64,000 nt of DNA from Trileptium ribeirensis (lineage: Eukaryota; Nematoda; Enoplea; Enoplida; Thoracostomopsidae). The stretch is from contig JASANE010019437.1 in assembly GCA_030248225.1 (NCBI GenBank), forward strand, positions 62,001 to 126,000, read 5' to 3'. A program made the translations under genes and the position numbers. Below the pieces are notes generated by a model. The model ran no database searches. It worked only from the letters and a program-made list of their open reading frames with translations, and was not told the origin of the DNA. This document shows, piece by piece, positions 57,302 to 64,000 of the stretch. How positions within the stretch are numbered: position 1 is the first letter of the stretch; each line of letters starts with the position of its first letter.

Positions 57302-59170
57302 CTATTCGAATTTGGTCCTACATACATAATTTTGAACGGAGCTAGGGCAACCAGGACAGCTCACTTCCCGGCGCCTCCCTCGCACCTGGCCAGTGTCCAC
57401 GAGCGGTCTTCCCCGGCCTCTAAAGATACTAGGGGTACATATACGCTTTCGAATTTTGAACGGAGTTAGGACAATCGGACTGACCCGTGTTCCGAAGGTC
57501 TCCATCGCACCTGACCAGTGTCCTTTACGGTCTTCCCCGGTCGGTTGAAACGCTACAGGGGCCTCACACGGCCGCCCTAAATTGGTGGAAGTCAGTTTAG
57601 TTAGATTGGATGCATCCGCCAGGTTAAGTTCACTTAGTTCCTTAGGTTCTCGGTTCCTTGGTAATCCATTCCATCCGCTAGGTTCCATTAGGTTCTCGGT
57701 ATCCGCAAGTCCATTAGGTTCCATTAGGTTCATAAGTTCCTCCGCAGGTTCTTCTGGTTCCGCTTCACATATATAATTTTGAATAAGCCTACAGAAAGTC
57801 GCTTCCCCAGGTTGTACCGTGCCGGCGTTAGAGCCGTTACCAGACACGCGACCCCTATTAATCGGCCCCCGAAGTCCGAACGGCGTCTCTCTAGGTTCCA
57901 TTCCATTAGGTTCTCCATCCACTAGGTTCTTAGGTTCCATCCAATGTGCAGCCGCCTGAGATGGGTTACACGTGCCAGCGTTTGGGTCATTTCTAGACAC
58001 GGATGCCCTATTAATCGGCCCCCGAAGTCCGAACAGCCACCTCCCATATTTCTCACTCGGCACATCAGGATCATTAGGTTCCTTTGGTTCCATTAGGTTC
58101 TCGGTTCCTCCTCCCCTCTCACTCCTCTGCTCGGTATCTCGGTACTCTTCATCTCCTCGCGCTGACTTCCTATAGGGATATACAAATAAGTTGGTTAGCC
58201 AACCAGTATTCACAAGGTCTCGGGTCACACCCTGTTTGCCAGGGGTTGGAAACAACAAAGCCGAGCCCCGTATGGGTTCAATGTTGTTTTGTACTTCACT
58301 GTAGTTGTATTCTCCGTATGCAAGTGTTTCTTCTTCATGTGTTTGCTTTGGTTCTATGCCACTCCGCGACCTGATCGCTTGTGACCATTCGCGTGGTATA
58401 TCCCTACTGGCTTGCAATGAATTTACCTGATATGCACCTGATTCTGCTTCGATTTCCTCTGGGTATTCGTATTCATTTTCAAAGTTTGGGTCATTTTGTT
58501 CATGCCCTACTTCATCTTCAGTGACCATCATGTTAACTTGTGCTGAACGGGTGCCTAAGCCAGCTCCTGCGCGTTCTTCAAGCGTGGACATTTCATATCG
58601 CATGACATCTAAGCGGTGTGCTAACGCAGGATCTACTGCTTTGGTCACTGACATTACGCCGGCGTTACGGGGATCAACTCGTTCGTTATTATGTATTGGT
58701 GCCTGCACGGGTCTATTTCGCGGCACTGCTCCTAACTGATTTGCGTTGTTCCAACCGTTACTCGGCGTGCGCGGTCGAAACGGTGCGGCTTCGGCCGACA
58801 ATGGTTGGGGTGGTGCAGCATAGCGTCGATCGTATGTTGGGTTATACCCGTTGTTTCGCTGGTTATACCCATTCGCGCTGCGTCCACGGGATCTGTTATA
58901 GTATTCTGTCTGACCACCATTGCCATACGCGCTGTAATTTGCGGGCTCTGGGCGATAGTATCCTTGTTGCCCATAACCAGTGTATCCCCGCTGATTAGCT
59001 GTATTGTTCCAATCATCACGTCGCGAGTAGCGTGCTCCACCCCTAGGTTCAACTACTCGATAGCGAGGACGATTATTGTACTGCGGTGGTGGCCTAGCAT
59101 ATTCAACGGCGGGTGGTGGCGGTGCACCGTACGTGTAGTTAGGCGCTACTCGCGTGGCTAAGCGAGTACT
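57302..59170 (-). CDS. ORF2 of the LTR-like element, RGY-rich then MEP-repeat protein
   Basis: Open for about 623 codons, bounded upstream by a TAG at 59171-59173, with its upstream end overlapping the last codons of gag in the -1 frame. The N-terminal 120 residues are rich in Arg, Tyr, Gly, Asn and Pro (RGYTGYGQQGYYRPEP), like RNA-binding or phase-separating tails. The middle is acidic. The C-terminal half carries repeats: GLRGPINRASVSRNDPNAGT and GLRGPINRGRVSGNGSNAGT, plus many NLMEP and EPNG phrases from a short repeated DNA motif (GGTTCCATTAG). Near the end a DNA duplication is read in a different frame in each copy, which hints at a recent frameshift. No enzyme domain is visible. Function unknown. 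Confidence 0.5.
   Translation of the reverse strand, partial: STRLATRVAPNYTYGAPPPPAVEYARPPPQYNNRPRYRVVEPRGGARYSRRDDWNNTANQRGYTGYGQQGYYRPEPANYSAYGNGGQTEYYNRSRGRSANGYNQRNNGYNPTYDRRYAAPPQPLSAEAAPFRPRTPSNGWNNANQLGAVPRNRPVQAPIHNNERVDPRNAGVMSVTKAVDPALAHRLDVMRYEMSTLEERAGAGLGTRSAQVNMMVTEDEVGHEQNDPNFENEYEYPEEIEAESGAYQVNSLQASRDIPREWSQAIRSRSGIEPKQTHEEETLAYGEYNYSEVQNNIEPIRGSALLFPTPGKQGVTRDLVNTGWLTNLFVYPYRKSARGDEEYRDTEQRSERGGGTENLMEPKEPNDPDVPSEKYGRWLFGLRGPINRASVSRNDPNAGTCNPSQAAAHWMEPKNLVDGEPNGMEPRETPFGLRGPINRGRVSGNGSNAGTVQPGEATFCRLIQNYICEAEPEEPAEELMNLMEPNGLADTENLMEPSGWNGLPRNREPKELSELNLADASNLTKLTSTNLGRPCEAPVAFQPTGEDRKGHWSGAMETFGTRVSPIVLTPFKIRKRICTPSIFRGRGRPLVDTGQVRGRRREVSCPGCPSSVQNYVCRTKFE
57330..57540. 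repeat. duplicated segment inside ORF2
   Basis: 57330-57415 and about 57452-57540 are diverged copies sharing AATTTTGAACGGAG, TCGCACCTG-CCAGTGTCC and GGTCTTCCCCGG. On the minus strand the first-read copy gives GHWSGAM and the second LVDTGQVRG, because they fall in different frames. Confidence 0.8.
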
Positions 59171-60234
59171 CTAACTATGTACTCGTTTTGCAATGGATCG
59201 TATATGTCCATTCGGAAATACGGGCATTCCCTAGCGAAATGCCCTAGATGGCCACAGCGAAAGCATTGATTTCCTACTGGCGTTACTGGTGGTACTGCAT
59301 TTGCGCCTATCTGCGGTGCTCCGTTATTTTGCATCATAGCATTTAGCTGGTGTTGTTCAGTACGCTTGTCTAGCAGATCAATGAGCCGAGCGATAGTAGC
59401 ATCGCTGCCGGCTGCGGTGCGCTTGTTCTCATCGAGTGCTTCACGTATTTGATCTACTAGTTGGTTATTTTCACCTCCCTGTGTCATGTAATTGACTGTT
59501 TTGGACCGGCTGCTTTTGCGAACCGGCACTCCGATAATATCCTTTTGGGACGCTATAATGGCGTCCTCTTTGTACTTGAGCTTATCCATCATGTGTTTGA
59601 AAGATGGATAAGTTTTCCCTATTACACAAGATTTCAGCTCCTTCCTTAGTCCTTGTCGCAGGAATTTTTGTAGTAATGCGTCGCGTTGTTCACCTTCTAC
59701 CTCCGGGAATGCTTTGTCCACTAGGTTTTGAAGGTCCAGTCCGTACATGGCGACTGATTCTCGTTCGCCCTGTATGCGCATGCGTAGCGTAATTAGTGCG
59801 TCTTCGTCGCGCTGCGAGGAGGAATACATGAAACCCATGTTGTAACAAAGGGCTTCGTATGTCTGTTTCTGACAGTCTGGGAAACTTTCGTAAATCTTAA
59901 GCGCTTCGCCCTTTAATACAGTCGGGAAACAGATGAGTTTCTGTTCCAATGTCCATCCATTCGCGTCCGTCAAGTTGTCGTAGGTGGCTAGCCATGCCTC
60001 AAAGTCCTGTCCGTCAGCTCCTGAAAATTGTGGGATGTCGCCCACCTGTATGATTGGCGCCGTCGTCGTCGTCCGTTCCATAAGCTGCTGTAGGATTGCT
60101 ACTAGTGGGTCTCCTAAGGCAGCGGGGCTGGGTCCATTTGTACTACCAGCCGTGGTGGCCGTACCACCTCCTACATTTGTTGTTGCTGACGTGCCGCTAA
60201 TCGGCGTTCTATTTGCGCTCGCTGGCAATGACAT
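59158..60234 (-). CDS. gag: retroelement gag with CCHC zinc knuckle
   Basis: 358 codons from ATG at 60234 to TAG at 59158-59160. Residues 1-60 are Ser/Thr/Ala-rich. About 70-230 form a capsid-like region: FSGADGQDFEAWLATYDNLT, LICFPTVLKGEALKIYESFP, then DALLQKFLRQGLRKELKS. Near residue 324 is a zinc knuckle, CFRCGHLGHFAREC (C-x2-C-x4-H-x4-C), which binds element RNA. The capsid part resembles that of Ty3/gypsy-type gags. It is uninterrupted and has G+C-richer codons than the flanks, so it is likely young or under selection. The leader of about 1.75 kb upstream separates it from LTR-like block C. Confidence 0.8.
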   Translation of the reverse strand: MSLPASANRTPISGTSATTNVGGGTATTAGSTNGPSPAALGDPLVAILQQLMERTTTTAPIIQVGDIPQFSGADGQDFEAWLATYDNLTDANGWTLEQKLICFPTVLKGEALKIYESFPDCQKQTYEALCYNMGFMYSSSQRDEDALITLRMRIQGERESVAMYGLDLQNLVDKAFPEVEGEQRDALLQKFLRQGLRKELKSCVIGKTYPSFKHMMDKLKYKEDAIIASQKDIIGVPVRKSSRSKTVNYMTQGGENNQLVDQIREALDENKRTAAGSDATIARLIDLLDKRTEQHQLNAMMQNNGAPQIGANAVPPVTPVGNQCFRCGHLGHFARECPYFRMDIYDPLQNEYIVRVLA

Positions 60235-61991
60235 TTTTGAATTCCGAATTGTTAATATTCCCTATTTGTTTTGAGCTGTTGGGCGTCCGTAACTCAAACC
60301 TGACTTGAGCACAGATGTTAAATGTATGATCAAATATACGTGTTTACTTTATAGCGGAAGTTCTACTGTCAAGTAAACTTCACTGTACCTGTGTGCCTAA
60401 TCCTTAAGGTATGTGACTGGTGGTGTAAAGTTTTCGCTTCGCTTAATGTTACTCACCTAGTTCAAATGACGTTACAGCACTTAACTGTCACAAGCGTCAC
60501 TTCTCGCACACGACTCCTAAATCAGGTTTTCGGAACAATTACCTTTCAAGCCTGCTCTGTTCTTCAACAGCGTTTAATTTCACTCAGTTAGGGCCTCGAT
60601 ATCTATTGAATGACACGTTATTTATGACGTCGCTATACCGATGGTCTTATGCTGAAAAGGATCCAGGGACTAGATCAAGGTGTTTCTTAATCAAAAATGT
60701 CCGCGGAGTTACAGCAAAATGTCCCTTTCGTTAGAATTGGTTTCCTTTACTTGGAGGTACGTGCGCTAGAATTGGTTAAGCAACATTACCTTCAATATGC
60801 TTATAACTGATCCAAACACTCACTTAAAACGACATACATACAACTCGATGTATGCTATAAGGCAACAAGTTAAAACAAAAACATAATGCTATATGATACA
60901 AATTTTATAACCCATGTACTGACCATTGTTTCAATAGTTCGTTGGTGACCAATTATCTTTTTCGCAATTCCCTGCCAATTCCGCCAACCCGAACGTACAC
61001 TGATCGTATGATTCCGCACTGATTGGTCGACACGTTCCAACGGCCTCGATCCGCTGCGAATTTACAGTCACCGATAGCTTAACAATTGGTTGCCGGATGC
61101 TCTCCACTACGATCGTCGGGCGTACAACAAGTCCACCGCGGTGTGCCAACGACGTCAAGGCAGTACCAACTTGGCTATGATGACTGTACGTAGTTATGCC
61201 GCAAGCAACGCAAACTAGGCTCGATAATAGTCCGTACCGTATCGGTCAGTTCGTCAATTCCAATTGCACGAGCAGTTACCAACGACGCCGCTTGAACTCG
61301 GAATGCTGGATCAATTCTATTGCTACTGATGACGTAAATCGATGTCCACCACGAGTCAATATGTTCTACAATAGTTGGGAGGTGACGTAAAACAGTCGAT
61401 ACTAACCGATATGTAGTAAATAGCCAATCGTCAACTCGCGTAATATTGCACAGATAAAGACGGATCTAAAACAGCAATCCTAAGACCAACATTGATAGTT
61501 GACACCACCGAAGGAACATGCGGGTCAACACAAACCAGTGTACATCCGATGCTTCGTTTCCACCGAGAGTCCGCTTCCCCTGCTATGCCGGAGACGTACA
61601 CACTCCGGGAACTCAACGCTCTCAGTTTCGCCAAAATCTAGGCACTTGCAACCTCAAATTCCGAAATTGCGTCCCGCCATGGGGTGGGTGGGTTCTAACT
61701 CCATTACAGAGACCAGTAAAATAACAGCGTTGAATTCCAGGATGCACGTCTCGCTATACATTCAGCCAGGTATACAATCAATAATAAGTTACCTCACCGT
61801 ACAGTGTGAGGACACAAACCTCGAAATATCTGAAGAATATGCTGATCCTAAACTCACAAATCGTGGTAACTGTGACGGCCACCCGTCGAAACGTAGTGTG
61901 CGAGAAGTCCCATATTTCACTAAAGGTGGTGTTCGGTCCCGATTTAAACTTTGCTTGACGCCCCTCACGGCGTGGCCCCCACTTTAATTTA
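60235..61991 (-). other. leader between LTR-like block C and gag
   Basis: About 1.75 kb without a supported gene. Overlapping ORFs on both strands (60931-61158, 61499-61987, 61778-62077) show no domain. Beside the LTR-like edge the minus strand reads AAATTAAAG and then TGGGGGCCACGCCGTG, a plausible primer-binding site because it begins TGG close to the CA end. I cannot name the tRNA. Confidence 0.4.
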
Positions 61992-62264
61992 TGTACTAGG
62001 ACCAGTTCTGGCCCTAAGGGATCCCAGCTGCACCACTGTTTACTCTGTGGTGGTGCCCGGACAACCCCGGCTTCCACGACTCCCCGGTGATCTATGTGAT
62101 GACCTAAGGGAACCGCTTAGCTTAGCAGGCTGCCGGCGGGTTAACCAGGGTGTTCGGCCTGGCCCCTATAATGGCCCACGTGTCTAATGGTATGAGGTCC
62201 CCCGAGGGAGAGTCAACCCCTAAGCCTGCTCACAGGTAATAAGGCCGACTCGCCTTTCCCTCAT
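61992..62264. repeat. conserved 270-bp segment, copy C
   Basis: Third copy, directly next to the gag leader. Identity with B drops sharply after about 62290. Confidence 0.7.
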
Positions 62265-64000
62265 TATCCACTCAATCCCCAAATCGGGGTTCTCTGATCC
62301 TAGTATAGCCTGAGTAAGGTGCCCCATTTGGTCGTGCCTGAATGTAGAATCCTGAAGACTGGTGAGTGTACTGTCATAATCCCAATAGCGGCCCAGTTCT
62401 GGTGGTGACTCCTTACGATATTCCTTATTCTAGTCCTAGCAGACTTTACCTAGTGACTCAAACAACACCAGGGCATTGAGGCGAGGGCCCCAATCCCTTG
62501 GAGGTCAAGACTCTAAATACTAGTGTAATATGTTAGGTGGCGAACTACGCAGAGCCGTGATTGGCTATGCGGCTCTTGCGGCGGAGACGCTTTTGATAGC
62601 GCACGCAACCACAGGGTTAGTGCGGGGTATAGAAGGTCGCCAGCTCGGGCCTTGTGACTTTGGTTTAGCGGATGAAATTCACGCGACGTGGGGCGGAGAC
62701 TGGTTTTGCTTGCCGTAGCGTAGAATTCTGCCTTGCGCCAGAACTTTTAGAGGGAAAAGTTTAAACTACCTTTGACAACTCCTGCTGTGGTCAGACAATA
62801 ATGTAAAACTCCGAACCGCTTAGATAAATCAGACACAGTTTAACTCGTTTACTATTGAGTCAAATTTTACATGGTTTGCACACTAAAACCACCGCCCAAT
62901 TGGGGCATATCGCGATTTATTAACAATGTTTATAATATAACATTTTTACGTCGGGTATCCTGCAAGATACCCCCAATACAAATAGGATATTCCCTTTTAA
63001 CCCACTATCCTTGAGTAACATTTAATCAATTTGAACTCGCGGTCGAATGAAAACTGAACGTTAAATCCTGAACGAATACGATAAATATGTCTGGCTCGTC
63101 ATTTTAATTTTTTTTTTCACCCATGAACAATTGCCCCTTGTACCAATGCAAAGGCTGCCTGCCTAGTGAACCGCGAAGCTTATCCTGTACGTACAAAACC
63201 CAGACAGAAAACCAAGACTGAGGTTCCCTAAATTTTGTGTATTCGCGGCAGAAGCTGGAGTGGCCCGCGAGCGATCTGACTAATTTGAAACTCGCTCCCA
63301 GGTGCCGATGTGGATTTTCCTCGTAGTTGCACGGTTAGAAAAACCACCTCCCATTTGATTTAATACAATTTAGCTCACCGCCAACTCCAGTCCCTGTCTC
63401 GTTCTATTCTCAACTACTGAGCCTTCTAAAATTTTGCCGGGCCCGCAGTCGTTTGCATCGCCAATTAGGCAGCAACAATAATAACACAGCGACCGAATGG
63501 GGATTCGACGCTGAAGCCCGATTTCAAACAGTTGGGGACAACGCGTGTCACCCGAGGATGCAAACGGCCACGCCCCAATATCACTCCAATCGCCCTTGAA
63601 ATTTTGATTAATCTTTTCAAAACACCGCTTAATTGTCTCTTCAAAAACCGTCACTTGCCGCGGGGCAAAAATTTTTATTTGTTAGCGCATAGAACGAAAA
63701 CCCAACCGATTTTGCCATATCCTAGACATTTTGAACGCTACCATTTGCCTCGGAATAAAAATTTTGATCACTTCTCGGACCTGTGAAAGAGAGCAAATGT
63801 CCGAGGAGCGGGGAACCAGTCGAGATGTGTGCGTGCGCAAATTTTTGAGCAATTTCATACAAAATTTTTTGAATTTTGACGGGGCCCGACCTTCACGGGC
63901 GCGCGGAGCATCCTTCCGACACTCCCGCGTCCGTAAAGGGCCGCCCTTGCACGATCGAGAGGAAGCGAAGACCAGGGGAAGCTTTCCACCATGGGGGCAC
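61992..64000 (-). repeat. LTR-like block C, proposed 5' LTR, cut by the window end
   Basis: Shares the TGTACTAGGACCAG start, the 270-base conserved segment, the GAGGCGAGGGCCCCA segment (about 62479; 51051 in B), the hairpin at 62953-62972 and the GGAGCGGGGAACCAGTCGAG segment (63806; 52440 in B). It lies just 5' of the gag leader on the minus strand, where a 5' LTR belongs. The part that should hold the promoter is beyond the window. Confidence 0.5.

Larger units (their letters stand above)
54081..61991 (-). mobile_element. internal region of an LTR-type element lacking visible pol
   Basis: Between blocks C and B the minus strand carries leader, gag, ORF2, ORF3, a higher-order tandem array and an inverted octamer array, about 7.9 kb. 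There is no reverse transcriptase, RNase H or integrase in any frame I could read. I infer a non-autonomous element, or one whose pol was replaced by ORF2/ORF3. The low identity between B and C outside the conserved segment means the blocks may come from different insertions, which would weaken this unit. Confidence 0.45.

Noticed and set aside
57302..57440. LVDTG near the end of ORF2 as a retroviral-type aspartic protease active site.
   Set aside because: The same DNA is duplicated about 120 bases away and reads as a different peptide there (GHWSGAM), the residues around it are Arg/Gly-rich instead of protease-like, and no downstream ILG-type motif follows.
58732..59161. ORFs of 106 and 118 codons overlapping the upstream part of ORF2.
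   Set aside because: They are alternate frames of the G+C-rich ORF2 sequence.
1..64000. CRISPR array, tRNA or rRNA genes, operons.
   Set aside because: The tandem arrays have no spacer structure, I found no cloverleaf with a T-loop consensus in a careful but unaided read, and the sequence is eukaryotic in character.

Overview
This is a repeat-dominated piece of a metazoan nuclear genome, most likely from an invertebrate with a large, intron-rich, transposon-rich genome. The reasons are one spliced, poly-Q/N/A-rich exon, no operon-like gene packing, very little coding sequence in 64 kb, and retrotransposon and DNA-transposon families typical of animals. I cannot name the species or phylum with confidence. 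The only convincing host coding sequence is a terminal exon at 2553-3612 (+). A short exon-like block at 23956-24030 (+) and a weaker one at 45491-45573 (+) are candidates only.

Layout. 317-750: four 109-bp tandem repeats. 2553-3685: terminal exon with poly(A) signals. 3.7-14.3 kb: AT-rich, gene-poor DNA with a long-hairpin element (9464-9687), a small terminal-inverted-repeat element (10473-10632) and a 4 x 23-bp tandem array (11318-11409). 14.3-17.9 kb: a Penelope-like retroelement with a broken reverse transcriptase, bracketed by two identical 94-bp direct repeats. 18.3-19.45 kb: a decayed pogo/Tigger-type transposase. 20.66-21.92 kb: a decayed hAT transposase. 22.5-22.8 kb and 27.9-29.5 kb: tandem duplications. 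25.83-26.17 kb: a cluster of TTCGCGAA-type palindromes. 33.4-38.4 kb: a CR1-like non-LTR retrotransposon on the minus strand with tandem repeats at both ends. 39.7-40.1 kb: a diverged tandem repeat. 40357-41137: an almost G-free tract.

46.4-64.0 kb is one retroelement landscape. Three related long blocks (A from 46449, B from 50563, C from 61992 to the window end) begin with the same roughly 270-bp conserved segment. I read them as very long LTR-like repeats on the minus strand. Between C and B lies an internal region with a gag gene (CCHC zinc knuckle), a long arginine/tyrosine/glycine-rich ORF in the -1 frame relative to gag, and a third ORF I do not recognise. No reverse transcriptase, integrase or convincing protease is visible there. 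The element therefore looks non-autonomous, or carries unusual accessory ORFs in place of pol. It is the best candidate here for something undescribed.

The mobile-element proteins are mostly broken by stops or frameshifts. The host exon and the gag region are the cleanest reading frames.
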